Positions 41,260 through 49,434 of a stretch of DNA of 64,000 nt are shown here, one piece after another. How positions within the stretch are numbered: position 1 is the first letter of the stretch; each line of letters starts with the position of its first letter. Source of the stretch: Micromonosporaceae bacterium KJ-029 (GTDB lineage: Bacteria > Actinomycetota > Actinomycetes > Mycobacteriales > Micromonosporaceae); contig BIFP01000068.1 in assembly GCA_005402585.1 (NCBI GenBank), positions 310,001-374,000 of the forward strand. The letters are read 5' to 3'. A program made the position numbers and the translations under genes. Below the pieces are notes generated by a model. That model saw only the letters and a program-made list of their open reading frames with translations, did no database searches and was not told the origin of the DNA.

Positions 41260-42684
41260 CTAGAGGATGGGGGGTGGGGTGTAGGTGGCGGCGTGGGGGT
41301 GGGCCTGGACGATCTTGGTGATGCGGGTGGTGACGGCCTGGATCTGGGCGTGGGCGGCGCCCACGAAGGCGGCCCGGTCGGCCACCAGGGCGTCGATCTC
41401 GGCGCGGGTCAGGCCCAGGCGGGAGTCGGCAGCCAGGCGGTCGAAGAGATCGTTCTCCGGGGTGCCCTTCTCCCGCATGGCCAGCGCCACCGCGACCGCG
41501 TGCTCCTTGATCGCCTCGTGCGCCGCCTCCCGACCGACACCCCGGCGGACCGCCGCCACCAGGATCTTGGTGGTGGCCAGGAACGGCAGGAACCGCTCCA
41601 GCTCCCGGTTGATCACCGCCGGGTACGCGCCGAACTCGTCCAGCACGGTGAGGAACGTCTGGAACAGCCCGTCAGCGGCGAAGAAGGCATCCGGCAGGGC
41701 CACCCGACGGACCACCGAGCAGGAGACGTCCCCCTCGTTCCACTGGTCGCCGGCCAGTTCGCCGACCATCGACAGGTACCCCCGGATGATCACCGCGAAG
41801 CCGTTCACCCGCTCCGACGAGCGGGTGTTCATCTTGTGCGGCATCGCACTGGAGCCGACCTGACCCGGCTTGAAGCCCTCGGTCGCCAACTCCTGGCCGA
41901 CCATCAGCCGGATCGTGGTGGCCAGCGACGACGGTGCCGCCGCCACCTGCGCCAGCGCGGAGATCACGGCCAGATCGATCGACCGCGGGTAGACCTGACC
42001 GACGCTGTCCAGCACCCGGTTGAAGCCGAGGTGCTCGGCCACCCGGCGCTCCAGCTCGGCCACCTTCTCGGCGTCGCCGTCGAAGAGGTCCAACTGGTCG
42101 GCCGCAGTGCCCACCGGACCCTTGATGCCCCGCAGCGGGTACCAGGCGATCAGGTCCTCCAGCCGCTCGTACGCGATGATCAGCTCCTCGGCGGCCGACG
42201 CGAAGCGCTTGCCCAGCGTGGTGGCCTGCGCCGCGACGTTGTGCGACCGGCCGGCCATCACCACGTCCGCGTACTCGTGGGCGTGCCAGGCCAGCCGGGC
42301 CAGCGTCGCCACCACCCGGTCCCGGATCAGCTCCAGCGACCGGCGCACCTGAAGCTGCTCGACGTTCTCGGTGAGGTCCCGCGAGGTCATCCCCTTGTGC
42401 ACGTGCTCGTGCCCGGCGAGCGCGCTGAACTCCTCGATCCGCGCCTTCACGTCGTGGCGGGTGACCCGCTCCCGCTCCGCGATCGAGGCCAGGTCGACGT
42501 CGTCCAACACCCGCTCGTACGCCTCGACCACCCCGTCGGGCACGGGCACGCCGAGTTCCCGCTGGGCCCGGAGTACGGCAAGCCAGAGCCGCCGTTCCAG
42601 CCGGACCTTCTCCTCCGGGGACCAGAGGGCGACCAACTCGGGTGAGGCGTACCGGTGGGCGAGCACGTTCGGGATCGTCGTCAC
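41260..42684 (-). CDS. purB: Adenylosuccinate lyase
   Basis: A 474-residue fumarase-superfamily lyase acting in purine steps 8 and 12. The signature loop is GSSAMPHKMNTRSSE, and the catalytic His region GRSHNVAAQ. The GTG start at 42684 begins the fold (VTTIPNVLAHRYAS) with AGGAG ten bases upstream; the open frame extends ~170 codons further only by chance. It lies apart from the other pur operons. Confidence 0.95.
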   Translation of the reverse strand: MTTIPNVLAHRYASPELVALWSPEEKVRLERRLWLAVLRAQRELGVPVPDGVVEAYERVLDDVDLASIAERERVTRHDVKARIEEFSALAGHEHVHKGMTSRDLTENVEQLQVRRSLELIRDRVVATLARLAWHAHEYADVVMAGRSHNVAAQATTLGKRFASAAEELIIAYERLEDLIAWYPLRGIKGPVGTAADQLDLFDGDAEKVAELERRVAEHLGFNRVLDSVGQVYPRSIDLAVISALAQVAAAPSSLATTIRLMVGQELATEGFKPGQVGSSAMPHKMNTRSSERVNGFAVIIRGYLSMVGELAGDQWNEGDVSCSVVRRVALPDAFFAADGLFQTFLTVLDEFGAYPAVINRELERFLPFLATTKILVAAVRRGVGREAAHEAIKEHAVAVALAMREKGTPENDLFDRLAADSRLGLTRAEIDALVADRAAFVGAAHAQIQAVTTRITKIVQAHPHAATYTPPPIL

Positions 42685-42734
42685 GTGCCCATTCTCCTGC
42701 TCTCGCCGCCCAGCTCCCGACCGGGTCCCGCCGG

Positions 42735-44027
42735 TCAGCGCTCCAGGATCGCGGTCACGCCCTGGCCGCCGGCCGCGCAGATCGAGATCAGCCCCCGGCC
42801 GCTGCCCTTCTCGGCCAGCAACTTGGCCAGGGTGGCCACGATCCGGCCCCCGGTCGCGGCGAACGGGTGCCCCGCGGCCAGCGAGGAGCCGTTGACGTTG
42901 AGCTTGTCGGTGTCGATCGCGCCCAGCGGGGCGTCCAGGCCCAGCCGCTCGACGCAGAACTCCTTCGACTCCCAGGCGGCCAGCGTCGCCAGCACCTGCG
43001 AGGCGAACGCCTCGTGGATCTCGTAGTAGTCGAAGTCCTGAAGGGTCAGCCCGGCCCGGGCGAGCAGCCGGGGCACCGCGTACGCGGGCGCCATCAACAG
43101 CCCCTCGTCGCCGTGCACGAAGTCCACCGCGGCGGTCTCCGACCAGGAGAACCAGGCCAGCACCGGCAGGCTGTGCTCGCGTGCCCACTCCTCGCTGGCC
43201 AGCAGCACGGTTGAGGCACCGTCGGTCAGTGGCGACGAGTTGCCGGCGGTCATGGTGGCCTTCTCGGCGTCCGGGCCCTCGCCGCCGAAGACCGGCCGGA
43301 GCGAGCCGAGCTTCTCCAGCGTGGTGTCCGGGCGGAGGTTCTGGTCGCGGGTCAGCCCCAGGTACGGGGTCATCAGGTCGTCGAAGAACCCCTTGTCGTA
43401 CGCTGCGGCGAGCCGCTGGTGCGAGCGCAGCGCCAGCTCGTCCTGCGCCTGCCGGTCGATGTCCCAGCGCAGTGCCGTCTGGGCGGCGTGCTCGCCCATG
43501 GAGAGCCCGGTACGCGGCTCGGCGTTGCGCGGGATCTCCGGTTTGAACGGCTGGGCCGGACGCAGCTTCGCGGCGATCCGCAGCCGCTCGCCGAGGGTGC
43601 GGGCCGAGTTGAGCTTGAGCAGGGTGCGGCGCAGGTCCTCGTTGACGGCGAGCGGGGCGTCGGAGGTGGTGTCGACGCCACCAGCGATGCCGACGTCGAG
43701 CTGTCCGAGGGCGATCTTGTTCGCGACCAGGATCGCGGCCTCCAGGCCGGTGCCGCAGGCCTGCTGGATGTCGTACGCCGGGGTGCGCGGGTTGAGTTTC
43801 GAGCCGAGCACCACCTCGCGGGTGAGGTTGAAGTCCTTGGAGTGCTTGAGCACCGCACCGGCGACCACCTCGCCGACCCGCTGCCCGGCCAGGCCGAACC
43901 GGGCGATCAGCCCGTCCAGGGCGGCGCCGAGCATGTCGGAGTTGGAGGCGCTGGCGTACCGCGAGTTGGAGCGGGCGAAGGGGATCCGGTTGCCGCCGAT
44001 CACCGCGACCCGTCGAACCTTCTGCAC
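42735..44027 (-). CDS. Acetyl-CoA acyltransferase (thiolase, FadA2/FadI type)
   Basis: A 430-residue thiolase cleaving 3-ketoacyl-CoA. The nucleophile Cys is in QQACGTGLEAA, the catalytic His in EIHEAFASQ and the second Cys in SICAAGGQG; NVNGSSLAAGHPFAATG is intact. The GTG at 44027 has GAGGAGG upstream. It is divergent from the FabG4-type reductase gene; thiolase-FabG4-MaoC is the arrangement of mycobacterial fadA2-fabG4-htdX, implying one fatty-acid pathway. Confidence 0.9.
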   Translation of the reverse strand: MQKVRRVAVIGGNRIPFARSNSRYASASNSDMLGAALDGLIARFGLAGQRVGEVVAGAVLKHSKDFNLTREVVLGSKLNPRTPAYDIQQACGTGLEAAILVANKIALGQLDVGIAGGVDTTSDAPLAVNEDLRRTLLKLNSARTLGERLRIAAKLRPAQPFKPEIPRNAEPRTGLSMGEHAAQTALRWDIDRQAQDELALRSHQRLAAAYDKGFFDDLMTPYLGLTRDQNLRPDTTLEKLGSLRPVFGGEGPDAEKATMTAGNSSPLTDGASTVLLASEEWAREHSLPVLAWFSWSETAAVDFVHGDEGLLMAPAYAVPRLLARAGLTLQDFDYYEIHEAFASQVLATLAAWESKEFCVERLGLDAPLGAIDTDKLNVNGSSLAAGHPFAATGGRIVATLAKLLAEKGSGRGLISICAAGGQGVTAILER

Positions 44028-44081
44028 GATCCGCCTCCTCAGAAGTGTTGCCGGTACCTTACCCGCCAGTAGGCTACGCCT

Positions 44082-45455
44082 ATGACCGACAGGTACGCGA
44101 GCTTCGTCCAGTCGGGCGCCGGTCGGGCGCTCGTCAAGCGCCTCGGGCTGCCCGATCCGCCGCGACTGCGCCGGCACGCGCCCGGTGAACCGATCCTCCC
44201 CGGCCCGGTCCTGCTCGGCACGGCCACCGGTGGCCGCCTCGCCGAACCGGTCGGCAAGATCCTCGCCTCCGCCGGGCTCGCCCTGCGCGACCCGGCCACC
44301 GCCGTGCCCGACCCGGCAACCGGCCGTACGCCCGCCAGCGCGGCCCTGGTCTACGACGCCACCGGCGTCACCGACTCGACCGGGCTGCGCCAGGTCTACA
44401 ACTTCTTCCACCCGCAGGCCCGGGCGGTGCAGCCCAGCGGCCGGGTGATCGTCCTCGGCACCCCGCCGGCCGAGTGCGGCACGCCGCGCGAGGCGACCGC
44501 CCAGCGGGCCCTGGAGGGGCTGACCCGCAGCATCGGCAAGGAGTTCGGTCGGGGCGTCACCGCCCAACTGGTCTACGTCACCCGCGAGGCCGACGAGGGC
44601 AGCTGGACCAGCCTGGAGGCGACCCTGCGGTTCCTGCTCTCCGGCCGCTCGGCGTACGTCTCCGGGCAGGTGGTCCGGGTCGGCGCCGGGCAGGCGAGCG
44701 CACCGGTCGACTGGGACCGTCCGCTCGACGGGCAGGTCGTGCTGGTCACCGGCGCGGCCCGGGGCATCGGTGCGGCGCTGGCCCGGGTGCTGGCCCGGGA
44801 CGGCGCGACCGTTGTGGCGCTGGACGTCCCGGCCGCCGGAGACGAGTTGGCCACAGTCGCCAACGAGATCGGCGGCACCGCCGTACAGCTCGACCTGACC
44901 GCTGCGGACGCACCGGCCCGGCTCGCCGATCACCTGGCGAGCCGGCACGGTCGGGTGGACGTGGTGGTGCACAACGCCGGCATCACCCGGGACAAGACCC
45001 TCGGCCGGATGGACGCCGACCGGTGGGACCAGGTCATCGACGTCAACCTGTCCAGCCAGGAACGGATCAACGACCTGCTGCTGGAGCGCGGGCTGATCCC
45101 GGCCGGCGGGCGGCTCGTCGGCGTCTCCTCGATCGCCGGGATCGCCGGCAACCGGGGCCAGACCAACTACGCCACCAGCAAGGCCGGCGTGATCGGGCTG
45201 GTCGACTCGCTCGCCCCGGCGCTGCGCGAGCGGGGGATCAGCGTCAACGCCGTCGCACCCGGGTTCATCGAGACCCGGCTCACCGCCCGGATCCCGCTGA
45301 TGCTGCGCGAGGCGGGCCGCCGGATGAACAGCCTCTCCCAGGGCGGGCTGCCGGTGGACGTCGCCGAGACCATCGGCTGGCTGGCCTGGCCCGCGTCCGG
45401 CGCGGTCAGCGGCAACGTGGTCCGCGTCTGCGGCCAGAGCCTGCTGGGGGCATGA
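44082..45455 (+). CDS. fabG4: High-molecular-weight 3-oxoacyl-CoA/ACP reductase (FabG4 type)
   Basis: A 457-residue reductase, twice the usual FabG length. An N-terminal flavodoxin-like, degenerate Rossmann domain (about 1-205) precedes a classical SDR domain. The SDR domain shows VLVTGAARGIGAALARVLA and HNAGITRDKTLGRMD. The catalytic Ser is in GVSSIAGIAGNRGQTNYATSKAG, with the Tyr and Lys in YATSKAG. The long form reduces 3-ketoacyl-CoA with NADH in mycobacteria. Its stop overlaps the following MaoC gene by 4 bases. Confidence 0.9.
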   Translation: MTDRYASFVQSGAGRALVKRLGLPDPPRLRRHAPGEPILPGPVLLGTATGGRLAEPVGKILASAGLALRDPATAVPDPATGRTPASAALVYDATGVTDSTGLRQVYNFFHPQARAVQPSGRVIVLGTPPAECGTPREATAQRALEGLTRSIGKEFGRGVTAQLVYVTREADEGSWTSLEATLRFLLSGRSAYVSGQVVRVGAGQASAPVDWDRPLDGQVVLVTGAARGIGAALARVLARDGATVVALDVPAAGDELATVANEIGGTAVQLDLTAADAPARLADHLASRHGRVDVVVHNAGITRDKTLGRMDADRWDQVIDVNLSSQERINDLLLERGLIPAGGRLVGVSSIAGIAGNRGQTNYATSKAGVIGLVDSLAPALRERGISVNAVAPGFIETRLTARIPLMLREAGRRMNSLSQGGLPVDVAETIGWLAWPASGAVSGNVVRVCGQSLLGA

Positions 45456-46654
45456 TGGCGAGGCGCAGGCAACGGGACGAGCCGGTGGGCGACCTGTCGG
45501 TCGGCGAACTGATCGACGGGCCGACGGAGATCCTGACGCCGGAGATCCGGGCCGCCGCGTTCGCCGCGCCGGCCGGCGACGGCGGGGACTCGGAGACCAC
45601 CCGTGATTTGTCCGACCTCGCCCCGACCGGCGGGCCGACCGACCTGTACCCGGCCGGCGGCAGGGGCCGGGAGGCGGACGGCAGCGGGTCGGGCCGGCCG
45701 ACCTTCGGCGTGGTGAGCGACGACGCGACGGTCGACCTGACCGACCGGGCGCTGGCCGGTGACCCGACCGGCTGGGCGTCGGCTGCGGGGCCGGCCACAC
45801 CGACCCGGCTCGACTTGCCGCGGATGCCGGCGGCCGGCCCGCTGTACCGGCGGGCACTGCTGGGCGCGATACCGGGGCTCGGCGGCCGGCGCGGCGACGG
45901 TGTGCCCGCGATCGAGCTGGCGGTCGGCGGCGTCGCTGTGGACCCGGAGCGGCTCGCCGACTACGACCGGGTCTGCGGGTTCCGGCTCGCCGACCGGCTG
46001 CCGGCGACCTTCCCGCACGTCATGGGCTTCCCGCTCGCGCTGCGGCTGATCACCGCGCCGGAGTTCCCGATCCCGCTGACCGGGGTGGTGCACGTCGGCA
46101 ACCGGATCACCGTGCACCGGCCGGTCACCGTCACGGACCGGCTGGACTTCACCGTGCGGGCGGAGAACCTGCGCCCGCACGACCGGGGGCGGCAGGTCGA
46201 TGTCGTACTCGTCGGGTCGGTCGACGGGGAGGAGGTGTGGCGCGGCGTCTCGACGTACCTCGGCCGGCAGCGCACGCCGGGCGGCGGTGAGCGGCGGGAC
46301 CGGGGTGACCAGCCCGCACCGCCGGCCGCCACCGCCCGCTGGCGGGTGCCGCGCCGGACGGGTACGGACTATGCGCGAGTCTCCGGCGACCACAACCCGA
46401 TCCACACCTCGCGGCTGGGCGCGCGGCTGCTCGGCTTCGCCCGGCCGATCGCGCACGGAATGTGGAGCAAGGCGCGCTGCCTCGCCGCCCTGGAGAACCG
46501 GCTGCCCGAGGCGTACACGGTCGACGTGGCGTTCAAGCTGCCGGTGCCGCTGCCCGGCACGGTGGCGTTCAGCGCCACGCCGGAGCGGGCGGGATGGGAC
46601 TTCGCCCTGCACGACCGGCGCGGTCGCCCACACCTGGTGGGCACCATCCGCTGA
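45452..46654 (+). CDS. Double-hotdog MaoC-type 3-hydroxyacyl dehydratase (HtdX-like) with long N-terminal insert
   Basis: A 400-residue protein. Residues about 1-110 are mostly disordered (Gly/Asp/Pro-rich). Then comes an inactive-looking hotdog half (FPHVMGFPLALRLIT). The active half has the hydratase-2 motif RVSGDHNPIHTSRLGARLLGF and GMWSKARCLAALE. It hydrates enoyl-CoA, or dehydrates 3-hydroxyacyl-CoA, following the FabG4-type step. Mycobacterial HtdX, as I recall, is about 280 residues, so the extra ~110 are the odd part. The ATG at 45452 overlaps the fabG4 stop (ATGA). Confidence 0.87.
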   Translation: MMARRRQRDEPVGDLSVGELIDGPTEILTPEIRAAAFAAPAGDGGDSETTRDLSDLAPTGGPTDLYPAGGRGREADGSGSGRPTFGVVSDDATVDLTDRALAGDPTGWASAAGPATPTRLDLPRMPAAGPLYRRALLGAIPGLGGRRGDGVPAIELAVGGVAVDPERLADYDRVCGFRLADRLPATFPHVMGFPLALRLITAPEFPIPLTGVVHVGNRITVHRPVTVTDRLDFTVRAENLRPHDRGRQVDVVLVGSVDGEEVWRGVSTYLGRQRTPGGGERRDRGDQPAPPAATARWRVPRRTGTDYARVSGDHNPIHTSRLGARLLGFARPIAHGMWSKARCLAALENRLPEAYTVDVAFKLPVPLPGTVAFSATPERAGWDFALHDRRGRPHLVGTIR

Positions 46655-46657
46655 CGC

Positions 46658-46688
46658 GAGGGTCGGGCACTTGCCCGGCCCTCCTTTT
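46658..46688 (+). terminator. Intrinsic terminator after the MaoC gene
   Basis: An 11-bp stem (46658-46668 with 46673-46683, one G-T pair), ACTT loop and CTTTT run: a textbook rho-independent terminator. Confidence 0.85.
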
Positions 46689-46701
46689 CGCGCTAGGTTG
46701 T

Positions 46702-46730
46702 TCTCACATAGAGATGTTCTCAGAATGAGA
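46702..46730 (+). promoter_or_regulatory. Tandem dyad operator before the NrtR-like gene
   Basis: Two dyads of the form TCTC-N5-GAGA (46702-46714 and 46718-46730) are centred exactly 16 bp apart, and GTTCTCA is repeated at 46700 and 46716. They lie just upstream of, and overlap, the ribosome site of the Nudix gene. This fits autoregulation by its C-terminal winged helix. Confidence 0.5.
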
Positions 46731-46740
46731 GTGATTGCCC

Positions 46741-47493
46741 GTGAACGAGCAGGACTTCCTCGCCGCCTACGACCCGCGCGCCTATCCGGCCGTGGCGGTC
46801 ACCGCCGACGTGGTCGCCCTGACCATCCGGGACGCCGCGCTGCACCTGCTGCTGATCCGCCGCGCCGAGCAGCCGTACGCGGGCCACTGGGCGCTGCCCG
46901 GCGGTTTCGTCCGGCCCGACGAGGACCTGACCACGGCAGCCCGCCGAGAGTTGGCCGAGGAGACCGGCCTCGGCGGCGAACTGCTTCGCCGCGTCCACGT
47001 GGAGCAGTTGGCCAGCTACGGTGCGCCCGACCGTGACCCACGGATGCGGATCGTCTCCGTCGCCCACCTCGCATTCGCCCCCGACCTGCCCGACGCGACG
47101 GCCGGCACCGACGCCGCCGAGGCGGCCTGGGTACCGGTCGCCGAGCTGACCGGCCGGGAGCTCGCCTTCGACCACCGCCGAATCGTCGAGGACGGGCTGG
47201 AGCGGGCCCGCTCCAAGCTGGAGTACACCCCGCTGGCCACCCGCTTCCTCGCGCCCGAATTCACCATCGGCGAGCTGCGGGCCGTCTACGAGACGGTCTG
47301 GGGGCACCCGCTGCACGCCGGCAACTTCCACCGCAAGGTGCTCTCCGTGCCGGGTTTCGTGGAGAGCACGGGCGCCAGCACCGAACGCGGCGGATCCCGG
47401 GGCGGCCCGCGCGCCCGGCTCTACCGGGCCGGCGACGCCCGGCTGCTGCACCCGGCGCTGCTGCGCCCCGCCCACGAGGAGACGGTGCGATGA
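46741..47493 (+). CDS. NrtR-like Nudix protein with C-terminal winged helix
   Basis: A 250-residue protein. The Nudix domain (about 15-150) carries a complete Nudix box (GFVRPDEDLTTAARRELAEE, then TGL). The C-terminal region (about 155-235, FTIGELRAVYETVWG, NFHRKVLSVPGFVE) is the winged helix of NrtR-type regulators of NAD metabolism. It may hydrolyse, or simply sense, ADP-ribose-like ligands. I chose the GTG at 46741 over the TTG at 46735 for ribosome-site spacing. Its stop overlaps the next ATG, making it first in a coupled four-gene operon. Confidence 0.87.
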   Translation: MNEQDFLAAYDPRAYPAVAVTADVVALTIRDAALHLLLIRRAEQPYAGHWALPGGFVRPDEDLTTAARRELAEETGLGGELLRRVHVEQLASYGAPDRDPRMRIVSVAHLAFAPDLPDATAGTDAAEAAWVPVAELTGRELAFDHRRIVEDGLERARSKLEYTPLATRFLAPEFTIGELRAVYETVWGHPLHAGNFHRKVLSVPGFVESTGASTERGGSRGGPRARLYRAGDARLLHPALLRPAHEETVR

Positions 47494-48464
47494 GGATCGA
47501 CGAGGCGATCCGTCTGGTCACCGACGCCGGTGACGACGACGAACTGTTCGGCGCCGACGCGCCGGAACGCCGCTACCGGGAGCTGGTCGCGGCCCTGCAC
47601 CCCGACCGGCTCGACCGTGCCGCGCCGGGCGTACGCGCCGAGGCCACCGAGGCGTTCGTCCGGGTCACCACCCGCTGGCGAGCCCGCCGGGTGACCGTGT
47701 TGCGTGGCTACCGGTGCGGCCGGCCATCGCACTCGGGTGACCTCGCCGACCTGTACGACGTCGGCAGCGACCGACTACTCAAGCTGCCCCGCGACCCGTC
47801 CGACAACGATCTGCTGGCCCGCGAGCAACGTGCGCTGCGCCGGCTCGCCGCACAGGGCGACCCGCGCTGGCTGCCGTACGTGCCCCGGCTGGTCGACAGC
47901 TTCGCGCACCGGGACGCCGCCACCGGGGCCGAACGCCTGGTCACCGTGCTCGCCACCGCACCCGGCCTGCACAGCCTGGTCGAGGTGCGGCGGGCGTACC
48001 CGGACGGGCTGGACGGTCGGGACGTGGCCTGGATGTGGCGGCGGCTGCTGGTCGCGCTCGGCCTGGCCCACCGGGCCGGCGTGGTGCACGGTGCGGTGCT
48101 GCCGCCACACGTGCTGATCGAACCGGACGCGCATGGCGTGGTGCTGGTCGACTGGTGTTTCTCCACCGAGCCCGACGGCGTCGTGCCGGCGCTGGTTCCC
48201 GACTACCAGGACTGGTACCCGGCCGAGGTCACCGACCGCCGCCCCGCCGGGCCGGGCACCGACATCGCCATGGCCGCCCGCTGCATGACCTGGCTGATGG
48301 GCCGCCGTGCCCCGGGCGAGCTGCTCGCCTTCGCCGGAGGCTGCCAGCAGCGGCTGCTGCGGGCCCGCCCCGACGACGCCTGGCGTCTGCTCGGCGAACT
48401 GGACGAGGTGCTGCACCGGCTCTACGGGCCGCGCACCTTCCGACCCTTCACCCTCAACCCTTAG
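47490..48464 (+). CDS. J-domain-like / pseudokinase fusion protein
   Basis: A 324-residue protein. The N-terminus (1-65) resembles a J-domain, with His-Pro-Asp at 37-39 in LVAALHPDRLD. The rest is a protein-kinase-like fold: a possible ATP-Lys98 (DRLLKLPRDPS) and alpha-C Glu112. The catalytic loop HGAVLPPHVLI has Ala202 at the Asp position of HRD/HGD. DWC replaces DFG (Asp221 kept). Catalysis is therefore doubtful, and a scaffold or nucleotide-sensor role seems likelier. ATG overlaps the Nudix stop; 10 bp separate it from the vWA gene. Confidence 0.75.
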   Translation: MRIDEAIRLVTDAGDDDELFGADAPERRYRELVAALHPDRLDRAAPGVRAEATEAFVRVTTRWRARRVTVLRGYRCGRPSHSGDLADLYDVGSDRLLKLPRDPSDNDLLAREQRALRRLAAQGDPRWLPYVPRLVDSFAHRDAATGAERLVTVLATAPGLHSLVEVRRAYPDGLDGRDVAWMWRRLLVALGLAHRAGVVHGAVLPPHVLIEPDAHGVVLVDWCFSTEPDGVVPALVPDYQDWYPAEVTDRRPAGPGTDIAMAARCMTWLMGRRAPGELLAFAGGCQQRLLRARPDDAWRLLGELDEVLHRLYGPRTFRPFTLNP

Positions 48465-48474
48465 GGAGGCTGTC

Positions 48475-49434
48475 ATGGGCAGCGGAATGTGGTCCACCGA
48501 CGTGTACGACGCCGCCGACCGGTACCGCCGGGCCACCGGCACCAGCGCGTTCTCGTACAGCGACAGCGGGGCCCGGGAAGTGCATCCGGCGCTGAACCCG
48601 CGCGGCGCGATGCGGGAGAGCCGCGACTCGGACGAGCACCCGCAGTCGACCCCCGTCGCCGTGCTCTTCGACGTGACCGGCTCGATGGGGCACGTGCCCC
48701 GCACCCTCCAGGCCAAGCTGCCGCAACTGCTGGGGCTGCTGCTGCGCCAGGGGTACGCCCGCGATCCACAGATCATGTTCGGCGCGATCGGCGACGCCAC
48801 CTGTGACCGGGTGCCGTTGCAGGTGGGGCAGTTCGAGTCCGACAACCGGATGGACGACGATCTCGGCCGGATCGTGCTGGAGGGCGGCGGTGGCGGCCAG
48901 ATGACGGAGTCGTACGAGCTGGCGCTCTACTTCATGGCCCGGCACACGGTCACCGACAGCTGGGAGAAGCGGGGCCGGCGCGGCTACCTGTTCGTCATCG
49001 GCGACGAGCTGGCGTACCCGAAGGTGAAGGCGGCCGAGGTGACGCGGCTGGTCGGCGACGGACCGCGCGAGGACGTGCCACTGCGGCAGATCGTCGACGA
49101 GGTGACCCGCCGCTGGGACACGTACTACCTGCTCCCCGCCGGCAGCCACTACGCCGGCAACCGCAAGGTACTCGACTTCTGGCGTGGCCTGCTCGGCCAG
49201 AACGCCCTGGAGCTGGACCACCTCGACGCGGTCTGCGAGACCATCGCGCTCACCGTCGGGCTCGGCGAGCAGGCCATCGACCTCGACTCCGGCCTGCGGG
49301 ACCTGGACCGGGCCGGCTCGACGGCCACCGGCACCGTGTCGAAGGCGCTGGCCCGCCTCGGTGGAGCGCGGCGGGCCGAGGTCGCGGAGCTGCCAGCCAC
49401 CCGGACCACCAGCGGTGGGGTCGTGCGGCTGTGA
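48475..49434 (+). CDS. von Willebrand factor A-like domain protein
   Basis: A 319-residue cytoplasmic protein. The N-terminal ~58 residues lead into a vWA-type Rossmann fold with a MIDAS-like motif Asp66-x-Thr68-Gly-Ser70 (VLFDVTGSMGHVP). The fold continues with GAIGDATCDRVP, GGGGGQMTESYELALYFMARH and YLFVIGDELAYPKV. MIDAS sites bind Mg2+ and mediate protein assembly. GGGAGG precedes the ATG. Its stop overlaps the next GTG (GTGA), so it is coupled to the adenylosuccinate synthetase-like gene. Confidence 0.82.
   Translation: MGSGMWSTDVYDAADRYRRATGTSAFSYSDSGAREVHPALNPRGAMRESRDSDEHPQSTPVAVLFDVTGSMGHVPRTLQAKLPQLLGLLLRQGYARDPQIMFGAIGDATCDRVPLQVGQFESDNRMDDDLGRIVLEGGGGGQMTESYELALYFMARHTVTDSWEKRGRRGYLFVIGDELAYPKVKAAEVTRLVGDGPREDVPLRQIVDEVTRRWDTYYLLPAGSHYAGNRKVLDFWRGLLGQNALELDHLDAVCETIALTVGLGEQAIDLDSGLRDLDRAGSTATGTVSKALARLGGARRAEVAELPATRTTSGGVVRL

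Noticed and set aside
42685..43188. N-terminal extension of the purB frame
   Set aside because: It is antisense-frame translation of the thiolase region; the fumarase fold begins at the GTG at 42684.
44028..45857. A 1040-codon version of the thiolase
   Set aside because: The extra 610 codons lie opposite fabG4 and the MaoC gene and have no domain; GAGGAGG fixes the start at 44027.
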